Shown here in pieces: positions 24,001 to 31,539 of a stretch of DNA of 64,000 bases (the stretch's first letter is position 1; each line of letters begins with the position of its first letter). Source of the stretch: Trileptium ribeirensis (taxonomy: Eukaryota; Nematoda; Enoplea; Enoplida; Thoracostomopsidae); contig JASANE010018629.1 in assembly GCA_030248225.1 (NCBI GenBank), positions 1 to 64,000 of the forward strand, given 5' to 3'. A program made the translations under genes and the position numbers. The notes beneath the pieces are model-generated. The model made no database searches and was not told where the DNA came from. It was given only the letters and a program-made list of their open reading frames with translations.

Positions 24001-25171
24001 CATATGAAATAGGATTAACGGGAATGTAATGTAATGTTGGGGTTCCGTTAACCCCTCATGTCTGGCAACTGAACCTATTGGCGAAAATATGTGTATTACG
24101 TATATATATTAATTTATAAAATATATATTTGCCAACCCCCAAACTCGAGGTCATAGTTGACCCCGAGAGCCCCATTATCGTCAGAGGCGTCCCATTTTGA
24201 TCATTTACTAAATTTTACCTTCTTAATGTATTCATAAGCGTAAAATTATATATAACTTTTGAGTGTAGTCGTACGAAATATTGAGCTCTTCTAAAATCTG
24301 CTGACGCTGACCAAGCGTTACAATACGTATAATTTAACCGGGCTCTCCATTCGCTGAAAATGTTTCCAAGGGGCATGAGCCGTTCCGAACCGTGGGGGGC
24401 AATTTTGCTAGGGGGCATCTTGCCAAAGAACATCTAAAAATTGTGCAGGAAACACTGCCAAAACACTTTTGATGGAGCGAAAAACGGTTTTGAAAGAAAT
24501 TTTGACAATACCTGCGAAATTTCTTGCTTCGGGATGTAATTTTAGAAGAAGTTTTGATCAAATTTTATGTACTTTGGGAGTGTTTTTGCTGAGTGGAAAC
24601 AAAAAAATTTCCAAGAGGAGATGACCCGGGGGAGCCCAAAATTTTGCCAGGGGACACGAGCCGAAGGCACTCGATTTTTGCCAGCGTAGCACTTTAAAGT
24701 GCCAGCCCCTAGTTTGATTTGGCAAAGGTGGAGTATCCCAAGTCATGGGAAACACTACCTTTGAAATTTATACAGCAACACATTTATACATATATATCAG
24801 TGAGTAACCGGAACCGAAATTAGCCGGAACTAGAAGCGAAAGAAGTGCAAAGTTTTGCCGGAGCTCGTAACCGGGTCTTATCTATAAGGTAAAATAAAAG
24901 AAATTATTAATGAACATCTTGTTTGTTGGATGTGAACGATGGGCATGTAGGTTGTTTACCCGAGTCAACGCGCGGGTGTTTTTGTTTTAAAAATAAATTG
25001 GGTACGTCGTTATACTACAAATGTGCTGCATGGACCTATAGATGATAAATTTTGGTAACAAAGTTATGAAATTCTGACACAAAGTAAATTAAAACATGCA
25101 CTTACTGTATCACTTAAATCTGCATCAATCTGAAAACTTTCCTGTGTTATGGTTTTAAAAGTAATCTGCAT
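2955..25171 (-). CDS. RAD23: RAD23, UV excision repair protein / proteasome shuttle factor (11 coding exons)
   Basis: RAD23 links nucleotide-excision repair with the ubiquitin-proteasome system: the UBL domain docks on the proteasome, the two UBA domains bind ubiquitin chains, and the central STI1-like domain binds and stabilises XPC. Coding exons, in transcript order: 25171-25106, 23064-22986, 15166-15087, 13123-12813, 12306-12253, 11421-11316, 10507-10445, 10207-10147, 9492-9260, 6032-5838, 3080-2955. All junctions are GT..AG and the phases match; summed length 1374 nt gives 457 residues plus a TAA stop, close to the family length (about 360-430). UBL is residues 1-75, a Thr/Ala-rich linker about 76-196, UBA1 about 205-250, STI1/XPC-binding about 311-367, a Gly/Pro linker to about 405, UBA2 about 409-452. 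Every domain is intact, so the gene looks functional. Introns range from 237 bp to 7.8 kb and carry most of the mobile elements. Whether it is orthologous to vertebrate RAD23A or RAD23B cannot be separated; invertebrates usually have one copy. Confidence 0.96.
3301..3626. mobile_element. TTAA-flanked MITE, copy M3
   Basis: Starts with TTAA at 3301-3304, with the core GACCATCCTATTTTG at 3317-3331. The other end carries the inverted core (CAAAACAGGATGG at about 3596-3608) and ends in TGAA at 3623-3626, a one-base decay of TTAA. The distance from TTAA to the core is the same as in copy M1. No transposase frame inside. TTAA targets are the hallmark of piggyBac-type transposition; the family assignment is inference. 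Confidence 0.6.
4311..4718. mobile_element. TTAA-flanked MITE, copy M1
   Basis: The best preserved of three copies. TTAA at 4311-4314 and 4715-4718 flank inverted termini whose outer 24 bases align without gaps, with cores TGACCATCCTATTTTG (4326-4341) and CAAAATAGGATGGTTA (4688-4703). 408 bp in all, non-coding, within RAD23 intron 10. The interior repeats variants of a TGTTCGCGAACA-like palindromic word several times. Confidence 0.72.
5553..5695. mobile_element. Small MITE with CACTCTG target duplication
   Basis: 143 bp, much richer in G and C than the surrounding intron. CACTCTG occurs on both sides (5546-5552 and 5696-5702). The ends are imperfect inverted repeats (GCTAGTTCAAA against, on the other strand, GCTAGTCCAAA, the latter set in by a few bases). 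7- or 8-bp duplications fit hAT-type insertion. It sits in RAD23 intron 10. Confidence 0.5.
5838..6032 (-). CDS. RAD23: RAD23 exon 10 (end of XPC-binding domain, Gly/Pro linker, start of UBA2)
   Basis: 195 nt, 65 residues. It opens [16 protein letters not shown], which finishes the STI1 domain, then a Gly/Pro/Ala-rich low-complexity linker, then [14 protein letters not shown], the lead-in to UBA2. Acceptor TTTTAG, donor AGG|GTTGGT, phase 0. Confidence 0.96.
6779..7702. repeat. Tandem array, 7 copies of a 132-bp unit
   Basis: The units begin at 6779, 6911, 7043, 7175, 7307, 7439 and 7571, each opening TGTARCAGATTTG, with period exactly 132 bp. Most differences are single substitutions. Two variant types alternate: type a has AACAGCAC, AACTCAGG, CATGCCC (units 1, 4, 6) and type b has AACAACAC, AACGCAGG, CATGGCC (units 2, 5, 7); unit 3 is mixed. 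The array is in RAD23 intron 9 and has no open reading frame. Alternation suggests amplification by a two-unit step. Confidence 0.95.
7703..9259. other. Rest of RAD23 intron 9
   Basis: No supported gene. A moderately GC-rich segment around 8120-8560 contains short open frames on both strands, but none resembles a protein and none is flanked by a convincing acceptor-donor pair. It may be an old unrecognised repeat. Confidence 0.4.
9260..9492 (-). CDS. RAD23: RAD23 exon 9 (XPC-binding / STI1 domain)
   Basis: 233 nt. After a Ser/Thr/Ala linker it encodes [20 protein letters not shown] and then [21 protein letters not shown], most of the STI1-like XPC-binding domain, with the diagnostic LRNQPQF and LLPxxLQQIG blocks. 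Acceptor TTTCAG, donor CAG|GTAAGA, phase 0 out. Confidence 0.97.
10147..10207 (-). CDS. RAD23: RAD23 exon 8 (GIP motif and acidic linker)
   Basis: 61 nt, begins GIPES (the family's GIP motif directly after UBA1) and continues into a Glu-rich segment. Acceptor TGTAG, donor AAG|GTAAGC, phase 1 out. Confidence 0.92.
10445..10507 (-). CDS. RAD23: RAD23 exon 7 (UBA1, second half)
   Basis: 63 nt encoding [20 protein letters not shown] plus T, helices 2 and 3 of UBA1. The [15 protein letters not shown] block is nearly invariant in RAD23 proteins. Acceptor TTCCAG, donor ACT|GTAAGT, phase 0 on both sides. Confidence 0.97.
11316..11421 (-). CDS. RAD23: RAD23 exon 6 (UBA1, first half)
   Basis: 106 nt, acceptor TTCAG|AGC, donor CAG|GTTTGT. 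It encodes [20 protein letters not shown] followed by YERDQ: helix 1 and loop of the first ubiquitin-associated domain, including the conserved (M/L)-G-[YF] loop that contacts ubiquitin. Very close to vertebrate and insect RAD23. Confidence 0.96.
12253..12306 (-). CDS. RAD23: RAD23 exon 5 (linker)
   Basis: 54 nt of charged linker ([18 protein letters not shown]). Acceptor TTACAG, donor GG|GTAGGA; phase 2 in and phase 2 out, so the exon could be skipped without changing frame. No domain is encoded; assignment rests on splice signals, phase and position. Confidence 0.82.
12813..13123 (-). CDS. RAD23: RAD23 exon 4 (Thr/Ala-rich linker)
   Basis: 311 nt, acceptor CTATAG|GCC, donor GA|GTTAGT (phase 2). 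It encodes [14 protein letters not shown] followed by a strongly Thr-, Ala- and Val-rich low-complexity tract, then a Ser/Asp/Glu-rich acidic stretch. This is the flexible linker between UBL and UBA1 seen across the family, where composition but not sequence is kept. The donor is the least certain junction: GTTAGT is used because it alone gives the matching phase with exon 5. Confidence 0.88.
13870..13955. repeat. AT-only, TTATAA-rich self-complementary tract
   Basis: A low-complexity run of TTATTATAAT-type words, largely its own reverse complement, so it can fold as a cruciform or long hairpin. It lies in RAD23 intron 3. Such tracts are often length-variable. Confidence 0.7.
13956..15086. 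other. RAD23 intron 3, remainder
   Basis: AT-rich intron. Two overlapping antiparallel open frames of just over 100 codons (14507-14836) look like chance: neither resembles a known protein. No repeat identified. Confidence 0.4.
15087..15166 (-). CDS. RAD23: RAD23 exon 3 (end of UBL domain)
   Basis: 80 nt, acceptor TTTTAG, donor GCA|GTAAGC. The encoded segment starts by completing a Gly codon, continues [19 protein letters not shown] and closes with the beta-strand VVVMVSA, exactly where the UBL fold ends. It is isolated by a 7.8-kb intron upstream and 2.0 kb downstream. Confidence 0.95.
15167..16544. other. RAD23 intron 2, proximal part
   Basis: Non-coding intron sequence before the CR1-like insertion. 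Short open frames only; nothing recognised. Confidence 0.4.
16587..17327 (+). pseudogene. A1 endonuclease (APE type), broken
   Basis: Apurinic-like endonuclease domain of the element, normally nicking target DNA. Visible motifs: [16 protein letters not shown] (catalytic Glu), [18 protein letters not shown] (catalytic Asp; usual form GDFN), and SSDHNLL (Ser-Asp-His triad). The frame is interrupted near 16795 and resumes near 16866, and a stop ends it at 17325, before the RT. Confidence 0.85.
17607..18691 (+). pseudogene. A1 reverse transcriptase, broken
   Basis: The frame 17607-18113 carries [13 protein letters not shown] and [13 protein letters not shown] (RT motif 2 region), then a frameshift with stop near 18112; 18122-18691 carries [20 protein letters not shown] (motif 4) and FADD at 18416-18427 (catalytic aspartates intact). 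Compared with A2, about 43 codons are missing after the PDG motif near 17906. Further broken sense sequence, including the conserved [14 protein letters not shown] end block, continues to about 19206. Confidence 0.88.
19336..20925. other. RAD23 intron 2, middle part
   Basis: No supported gene. A 91-codon open frame (20001-20276) with balanced composition is unrecognised and probably part of an old repeat. GC-richer patches near 20400-20620 hint at degraded repeat sequence, but no boundary could be set. Confidence 0.4.
20926..21381. repeat. Foldback element with about 75-bp inverted arms
   Basis: The left arm (from GAGTAAAAAGGTCGATGTCC at 20926 to about 21002) is repeated in reverse complement from about 21305 to 21381. 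The arms include a TTCG-rich tract (GTCCGTTCGTTCGTTCGG). About 300 bp of AT-rich sequence separates them. No transposase and no clear target duplication at these limits. GC-rich palindromic sequence (GGCTTCGCCGAGC) directly follows the right arm. Confidence 0.8.
21731..22909 (+). mobile_element. Non-autonomous hAT-like element H1 with GGAACCGG subterminal repeats
   Basis: Terminal inverted repeats start CAGGGAATAACCGGAA at 21731 and, in reverse complement, CAGGGAGTAACCGGAATTCC ending at 22909. It is flanked by CGTATAAC (21723-21730) and CATATAAC (22910-22917), an 8-bp duplication with one mismatch; 8 bp and a CAGGG end are typical of hAT transposons. Both ends carry clusters of the word GGAACCGG or its complement, probably transposase binding sites. 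1179 bp, no transposase frame; the interior matches H2 and H3. It lies in RAD23 intron 2. Confidence 0.88.
22986..23064 (-). CDS. RAD23: RAD23 exon 2 (UBL helix and core)
   Basis: 79 nt, acceptor TTAG|GTC, donor GCGG|GTAAG, phase 0 in and phase 1 out. It encodes the UBL helix and the hallmark QKLIYAG segment (here QQKLIYAG), the equivalent of QRLIFAG in ubiquitin, which is the strongest single signature of this exon. Confidence 0.95.
23291..23656. mobile_element. TTAA-flanked MITE, copy M2
   Basis: TTAA at 23291-23294 and 23653-23656. The ends are degraded forms of the M1 and M3 termini (AATCATCCTATGTTG on the left, AACAAAATAGGACGGTCAG on the right). The sequence just inside the left end (AATACTCGATGAGG) matches M3 (AATACCCGATAGCG). 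It lies in RAD23 intron 1, so all three copies in the window are inside RAD23. Confidence 0.65.
23657..24339. other. RAD23 intron 1, part
   Basis: AT-rich, no exon or clear repeat boundary seen. CCCC/GGGG-containing words around 24040-24170 suggest the start of a larger repeat that continues into the dispersed repeat at 24340. Confidence 0.35.
24340..24745 (+). repeat. Dispersed repeat D, copy 1
   Basis: Begins near GGCTCTCCATTCGCTGAAAA and is collinear with 60930-61315: shared blocks include TTCCGAACC, TTTTGCCAGGGG-type words, ACACTGCCAAAA, TTTTGATGGAG and GGGGGAGCCCAAAA. Copies differ by many substitutions and small indels. The repeated word TTGCCA(G)GGGG is striking. No coding capacity or inverted termini recognised; class unknown. 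Confidence 0.75.
24798..24900 (+). repeat. hAT-like terminal fragment
   Basis: Opens CAGTGAGTAACCGGAACCGA at 24798, matching the left end of H1 (CAGGGAATAACCGGAACCGA), with further diverged CCGGAAC words and a match to the H1 sequence after the repeat cluster. No partner right end is visible nearby: a solo, decayed terminus in RAD23 intron 1. Confidence 0.55.
25106..25171 (-). CDS. RAD23: RAD23 exon 1 (start of UBL domain)
   Basis: Start codon at 25171-25169. The exon encodes 22 residues opening [16 protein letters not shown], the first beta-hairpin of the ubiquitin-like domain; the family opens M-Q-[IV]-T-x-K. Donor ACA|GTAAGT, phase 0. The start is fixed by the conserved initiating M-Q at the first residue of the UBL fold; there is no room for an N-terminal extension in the family. 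Confidence 0.93.
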
Positions 25172-25269
25172 TTTAATAACACTTGAATTGTATCAGTTCT
25201 GAAACGAATGAACTGCCAACTATAATTATAAATATGTATAAAATATAACGCGGTGAGCTATAAATACAT
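25172..25269 (-). promoter_or_regulatory. RAD23: RAD23 immediate 5' flank (5' UTR or promoter)
   Basis: The only non-repeat sequence between the RAD23 ATG and the RTE insertion. It must hold part of the 5' UTR, or an acceptor if a non-coding first exon lies further out. It contains several TATAAA-like words, none at a position that proves a promoter. Confidence 0.35.
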
Positions 25270-25693
25270 ATATACCTATGTCGTGCAAATGCTACCGCCT
25301 CGTAAGGTCCCGCCACCGAACCACTCAAGATATTGAAAAATTTTTTGGTGTGAACGATGAACATGGACAACTGATTAATGATCGAAAAAGAGACACAAAA
25401 CGATGGCGCTCAGGCTTTGAGGGGATCTCAACTGAGGAGTTACCTCACCCGCCTATCCCAGCTGTACCACCAATTCTGGGTCCAGTTCAGCCAATTACAG
25501 TTGCTGAGGTCACTGAAGCTCTGAGACTAATGAAGCCCGGCAAAGCGACCGGCCCGGACGATCTGGCAGCAGAGCTATGGAAGTAGCATCGGTGGAATTC
25601 GGCTGAATAGCTAACACAGTGTTTCAATCAGATCGTTACGGAAAGGAAGACACCAACCGACTGGCAATACAGCACAACTGTTCCCATATTCTT

Positions 25694-26686
25694 ACCGGTT
25701 ATTCTTACCAGTCTCCCGACCAAGTAAGACAAGGTTCGTAGCAGAGCTATATCGAAATCCAGTTGAGCACAGATCGGGAAATTGTAGCCGATTGCATGCA
25801 TCGGCTTATACGGTCGACGTATCGGATCAAACTTGTTGCCGAGCTGAAAAACGGTACACCGGCGGAGAACAAATCAAAGTCGTGGCAGTGCTTGTGAGTC
25901 GTGGAGGCGCGTCTTAAATTCTTTTGTTGTCGGAGCAGTGACGACGGAGTTCGGAAGGGCATTCCAAAAGTTAATAACGAGGTTCGAGTAGAAATTATGT
26001 CTGCATGATAGATGTGACATGCAAATAGACGGTCGTAGATTAAAATAATGTTGACGTAATTGAAGATGCGATGCTAATTGAAATAAAGATGTGTAATCAA
26101 AAGCGACGAGGTGATGCACTAGTTTATGACACAGACTGAGATCGGCACGCAGTCGACGAGTTGCTAGAGTTTGAAGACCCAAGGCCCGTAAACGATCTTC
26201 ATACGGCACATCTCGTAATGACGGAATAAGTTTCGTAGCACATCGCTGCACTTTCTGAAGGACTTCAATATCCCGATGGTAGTATGGGCTCCAGGCACTA
26301 CTTGCGTACTCCAGCTTCGATCTAACAAGTGCAAGGTAGAGAGCACAAAATGTGTTTTATACCAATATCGCAACGTACGCTTCATTAGATAGAGAATCTT
26401 GTTTGACTCAGCTGCTATACGAGAACAATGTTCAGACGGCTTTAGATTATCTGTTATTGTGACACCTAGGTCCTTGGTTGATTGTATAGTTGGAATTTGT
26501 TGCCCCTGAATGATATAGTCACAGTGTGGACTGTTGTGACCAAAATGAATGCATCCAAACTTGTTTACGTTGAAGTGCAACAGCCATGTTTCAGGCCAAT
26601 TGGACAAAGAGCTAACGGCTGCTTGGAAATCCATTGTGTCTAAGTCTGGATGTTGACGGTGAATTCGACGAACAAGTTTCGTGTCA
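25694..26686 (-). mobile_element. CR1-like insertion C inside the RTE element
   Basis: Minus strand, 5'-truncated inside the RT catalytic box: it starts at DDTKL (about 26686) and runs through HFNVNKFGCIHFGHNSPHCD, DLGVTITDNLKPSEHC and the C-terminal NFWNALPNSVV block to about 25874, then a short 3' UTR. A repeated ATTCTTACC word at 25687-25709 marks the 3' tail. RTE coding sequence stops and resumes at its two edges, so this is a later insertion. Confidence 0.85.
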
Positions 26687-27736
26687 TCGGAAGAAAAAGA
26701 GGAGCCCTAGCGACTGCTCCAACTACCAGCCAATCCGACTGCTCTCACGTACTATGAAAGTTTTCGAAAGAATCATCGATAGGCGAATCCGTGGCATTGT
26801 ACACCTCCCCGCAAAACAGGCTGGCTTCGTATACAAATGTGGGACGACAGATGCTATTCATGCCGCCCGGCTTCTACTCCAGAAGCATAGCGAGAAACAG
26901 AAGCCCTTGCATGTAGCCTTCCTCAACCTCGAAAAGGCTTTTGGCCAGGTACCCCATGAAGCCATCTGGCACGCACTTCGTAGCCAGTACGTTTTCGAAG
27001 AACTAGTCGAGTAAGTGAAGGTTCTGTGCCACGAACCGAAAAGCCACGTACAGGCAGCCTCCGGAACATAAAAAGACTTTCGCATCACTGTCGGCGTCCA
27101 CCAAGGCTCTGCCCTCTCTCCGCTCCTGTTTATTCTCGTGATAGATGTCGTCATACGTGATCTCCAAACGTCAGTGCCGTAGACCGTGCTCTATGCCGAC
27201 GATGTAATGCTTGTCTCCGAAGATAAAGTCGACCTCGAGCAGCAAGTCCAGGCTTGGAGCGACCAACCAGCAATGTTCGGCCTACGACTTAATGTCAAAA
27301 AGACAGAATATTTGATGCCAGACCCAAACGAGCCCGGCAGCATCACAATTGAAGGCACGGAACTACGATGGACCAGAACGTTCAACTGGGTTCCACGATT
27401 GCAGCTGATGGAAGCCTACTGCCGAAGGTTACTGCACAAATAAACACAGCCTGGCTGAAGTGGCGTGCTACAACCGGTGTCACATGTGATAAGAAAATAA
27501 GGGATCGCCTCAAGTCGAAGACCTATCGATCAGTTGTCCGGTCCGTCGACTGTACATATGGCTCCGAATGCCGGCCAGTGACAAAAGAAATGGAACGCCG
27601 ACTCGGTGTCATGGAAACGAAGATGATGCGATGGAGAGTCACACGCCGGGATCACATCCGTAACGATGACATCACATTGCGATACGGTGTGGCCCCCAAC
27701 GCCGCCAAACTACGGGAATCTCGGCTCCGATGGTAG
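26687..27736 (+). pseudogene. RTE reverse transcriptase, broken
   Basis: Pieces of the RTE reverse transcriptase: motif 2 region (CSNYQPIRLLS), motif 3 (LHVAFLNLEKAF; the usual Asp of AFD is Gly, AFG, here), VHQGSALSPLLFIL (motif 4) near 27095, YADDVMLVSED (motif 5, both Asp kept), LNVKKTEYL, then the C-terminal region with CRPVTKEMERRL. Reading frame changes several times. Confidence 0.85.
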
Positions 27737-27966
27737 ATGTACTACGTGCTGACGATGTAACGCTCGCCAAGAAAGGTTTCACACTAGATGTCAGCCGAAA
27801 ACGACCTAGGGACTGCCAAAACAACGATGGCTTGACACAGTGCACAGCGACCTCAAGATCTCCGGCATGCACTTTAACCAAGCCTACAACCGCGAGATAT
27901 GGCGCCAAAAATCCATAATAGCGGACCCCGCCATTCTGCGGGATAACCGCTAAAGAAAAAGAAGAT

Positions 27967-29734
27967 CTACATAGTGCAAATAATTCTGAATGTTCAAGTC
28001 TACGCTACTATGGTAGCAAATCCGGCCTCTCTCTTGTAATATTCCTAGGGGAATTTCATCGACTGAGGCAATTCGTACTTAAATATGTACACCTCAAGCG
28101 CTCGAGCCCTGTTACACTATCTGTTACAATTTCCTGTAAGCATTGCCATACACATCAATTACTGGTTTGTGACAAACTGAAGGATAAGGGAACATGATAA
28201 GTGGTAATCTATCCACATGTTTCAAACAGTTTCTATCATGAACGCAAATATTTTTCGTGTTCAAAAGCGAATGACTAAGCCCAACACACCATAGAACATC
28301 GAACTAAATTGAAAAGAATAGAGTCTTTTTCTACCCCAACAACCAACGACATCTCTCCAGTCTATTAAACAAATAAATACATTTTTAAAAGCAAAACCAT
28401 TGCCGTAACGCATTACCTATTTCATTATTAGTGTACGGACATTTTTCACAGACAACTCTGTAAATGGTACGTGAAAAGTGAAAAAAAAATTGGTTACATA
28501 AACTTCATTAATTGCTTAAGAAATTCGCGCACATAAATAAGCATTAAATCTCCGTGTTAACGAAAATAACTTATATATAAAAATAGACGATTCCAGAAAT
28601 AACGTGGGACCTAAAACGCTTAATTCTTGTCGGTCTTGCAACAATTAGGACAGGAAATCACTGGACCATGGCAAGCACGACGAAATTGCATTCTATACGA
28701 CAAATAAAAATTTGAGAAAAATCACAAAAAGTTTAGGAACCACACACAACAAAGTTTGTTCTTGTTTGTGTCACAGACGTTACTGCCACATAGGTCTTTT
28801 TGAAAAAACATTTATTAATCAAAAAGACCTAATCGACATGTTTTAGACATTGTTTACACGTTCTAGATGAAAATGGTGAAGCATGCAGTTAAAAAATGCT
28901 CATTTCGTATTCGGCATATTGGTCAGAATTTTTAATCCCTATTCGCCACCCCCATTTTGTCGTAGTTTTAAAGAGGAAGTTTTTACGCTTTGTCTCCAAA
29001 ACTTATTTTTGCCACTTAGGTCTTTGTTATTCCGAGCCGACGAAATCTCCTTCAAAATCCAACCTACTACCTCCTCGATGCTGCAGGGGCAACAAGAGGC
29101 TCAACCTAGGTCACAAATTCCTGCAACATATATATAACAAGATTAAGAACCACGCGGGTTAAAAGTTCATACTCGCGACTACTTCTCCTGTATTTTTATG
29201 GCCAATTCTAGTTATAGCTACCACGGAGAAAGGTTAATCAAACCTAAAAATTTATATATATCTGCTCAAGAAATACGTAATTCCGAGAACAGGACCACTT
29301 TGCAGAACCCTTAGGGTAGCCTTGGTTACGTTTCTCCAACCAAAAACTCCCCTTAGTGACTGTGATAGGAAATTTTAAACATTATTGCCTCCATTTCAAG
29401 ATGAATTACAATAAAATAAATAGTAAATCTGTGTCGCTGGAGGCCTCATAGGTTGGAGTCGGTGGCGGTTAATCAGTCGAAGGCCAATACGAATACAATA
29501 TCGTACGTAAAACTGATGGAAGAAACAGCCCGACTGTATAAAATAGCTCTTAAAGCTGAAACTGAAATTACAAACGAAAGGCTTGCAATAATAAAATTAA
29601 GCTAATTACCTGTGGTCATCACGCCACAAAATCGGACAATAATAAAATTGATATAGATCAACATGGTTACTTCATAAGGGCACAATGTGTGTATTAAATG
29701 TACATATTAAAGTTATGTGTTATTAATATATATT
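27967..29734. other. Intergenic stretch
   Basis: AT-rich. Two overlapping frames at 28883-29162 (84 and 88 codons) are unrecognised and mutually exclusive. A perfect 10-bp inverted repeat is listed separately at 28792-28830. No gene supported. Confidence 0.4.
28792..28830. repeat. Perfect 10-bp inverted repeat
   Basis: AGGTCTTTTT (28792-28801) and AAAAAGACCT (28821-28830) are exact reverse complements separated by 19 AT-rich bases. A stem-loop of this kind could be a MITE tip or chance in AT-rich DNA. Confidence 0.6.
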
Positions 29735-31185
29735 TTCTGTATCGGGTCCAACTCCGTAACAAAGTATGGATTTTGTACAAGTACTTGTGTGCTTGGCTAA
29801 CATAAAGTGCGTCAAGTACCTGCCAGCGCGCTTGTAAACTTTGTAAATCAGTCTACATTGAAATAAGGTAACGTAATCTGCATCGCAGCTATAAACTGCG
29901 TTCTTTTCAATGAACTGTATTTATTGAAACTTTGCGAGCAGTATCACAGTGTCTCATGTATAGACTTGCCTTATAGAGTAAGGACCATATGTCGCAGTGA
30001 CACTAAGTACGGATGCGTCTCAAGCGACTTTTGAAATTGGAAACAGTGCTGGCAGTGACGACGCTGTCAGGGAGTGAGTTCCAGAAGTGGACCACTCTCC
30101 AATTGAATGAATGGGCACGGACTTTTGTTCGAGCGTATCGCACGGAAAGTTTCATACTGTTCCCCCGTACATACAGATGTCGTGTGAGGGTGCGAGTAAA
30201 CATATTCTCAGGCTTCAAGATAGTGAATCGATGGAGGACTTTGTACGCGTACACCAAATTGATTGTTTGGCGCCGTTGTAATACAGACGAATAGTTGTCA
30301 GGATTGTAGTCACGGCGGAGGCGCAAGCAATGACGCTGGACGGCTTCGAGACGATTGCAAGAGTTGCACACTGAGGAGACCAGATGACTGATCCATACTC
30401 AGGCACCGGGCGAACATATGCCTTATACAATGGGGTGATTACATCATGTGAACGGGACACAACATAGCGGCGAATAAGGCTTATCCTTCGATTGGCTGGA
30501 CTTTCAATGTGGTTGACATAGAGATTCAAACGGAGATCATCTGACAAAATGGATCCCCAGGTCACGTATAGATGAAACCTGGTTCATTAGTCCCGCACGA
30601 AGCCGGTAATTGAGTAATTGAAATCAAAACTGGGGCTGACAAGGTCGTTTATATAAACTAGAAAGCAGTATGGGCCTGAACTGGTTCCTTGGGGGATGCC
30701 GCTACGGACAGCTGTCTACGGTGTAGATTTTTCCCATGTAATGACCCGTTGCCGCCTATCCGATTGGAAATCTGTAAACCAAGCAAGTAGTCTTCCACGA
30801 ATTCCACAGAACTCCAGTTTAATCAGGAGGCGGCGAATTGGGACTGTGTTTCGAAGGCTTTTTTGAAATCGATGTATATGACGTCAGCTCCAGGCAGAGA
30901 GTGATCGTCAAAGGTGGAGCAAAGGAATTTCCGGAATGTCAACAGGTTAGATATGATAGATCGACCGTGGAGCTATCCGCGCTGCTTTACAGACAATCTA
31001 TTATTTTCCACAAGAAAAATATAGCATTCTAATTGGAAAATTATCATAATTACAATCTAACTAACGTGTACTGGTTGCCCAACGCTAGCCTAAACAGTGT
31101 CTCTGACTATTGATCAGAAAGTTATAGTATACATACATTCTATTTTCTCTTAGAACCATATCAACCAATAATTTAAAGTTTCATT
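29735..31185 (-). mobile_element. hAT-like element H3, partial, split by a CR1-like insertion
   Basis: 29735-29965 and 31019-31185 align, in order and orientation, with the interior of H2 (about 50865-51090 and 51090-51245) and, in reverse complement, with H1 (about 22160-22560). The CCGGAACC-rich ends are missing or unrecognisable. The break point carries TATAG on both sides, consistent with a target duplication from the intervening element. Confidence 0.75.
29966..31018 (-). mobile_element. CR1-like insertion D inside H3
   Basis: Minus-strand 3' part of a CR1-like element. Reverse-transcriptase remains include YIDFKKAFET (about 30845-30875) and GIPQGTSSGPYCFLVYINDL (about 30640-30700), LGSILSDDLRLNLYVNH variant, a YGSVIWSPQ segment and the end block FWNSLPDSVVTAS. 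The distance between the VYINDL and SDDLR motifs is too short to hold the FADD catalytic box, so it has an internal deletion. Confidence 0.82.
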
Positions 31186-31238
31186 GCTCGATGTCGCGCG
31201 TCAACCTGGCCAGAATAATTTCAACGTCATATTTGACC

Positions 31239-31539
31239 CTACATTATCGAATCCAACATGTCAAAGTGTGGTACATTTCGAATAGTGGGAGTCGAAAACC
31301 TGGGCACATGACAATTAGGAATACCAACGAATCCATTTGTTGGGTTTATCCTTTCATCCCAACAGGTAAAGGATATTTCCAAATAACAGGAACTGTTGTT
31401 CACGGGCCACAATCCATTTCTATTCCAATTTAAGCGTGTGTCCAAAAATTCAATTTTCCATGTAGTATTTGAATGTACCCGAGAATATTCCTTTTGAGCG
31501 CGTGCTAATTCTTCGGGCTTCCAAGGTGGTTGTTTCAAG
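31239..31539 (-). CDS. Candidate exon, unrecognised protein
   Basis: On the minus strand an acceptor-like ATTTCAG ends at 31540 and is followed by an open frame of 99 codons to a stop at 31239. The encoded segment opens LKQPPWKPEELARAQKEYSR and is rich in Trp, Cys and Asn, an unusual composition for chance translation of AT-rich DNA. It could be a last exon of a host gene, a fragment of a transposon protein, or chance. It directly abuts the end of H3. I do not recognise the family. Confidence 0.25.

Larger units (their letters stand above)
25270..27966 (+). mobile_element. RTE-type non-LTR retrotransposon, 5'-truncated and interrupted
   Basis: Plus-strand remains of an RTE-clade element. The left part, from 25278, contains TTQDIEKFFGVNDEHG and MKPGKATGPDDLAAELWK; after a CR1-like insertion (25694-26686) the reading resumes with SPSDCSNYQPIRLLSRTMKV, LHVAFLNLEKAF, a YADD box (27192-27203) and a tail ending in RTE style (AAAGAAAAAGAAGA at about 27952-27965). 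Several frameshifts (near 27014, 27070, 27440, 27735) make it inactive. It starts only about 100 bp upstream of RAD23, in head-to-head orientation. Confidence 0.88.
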
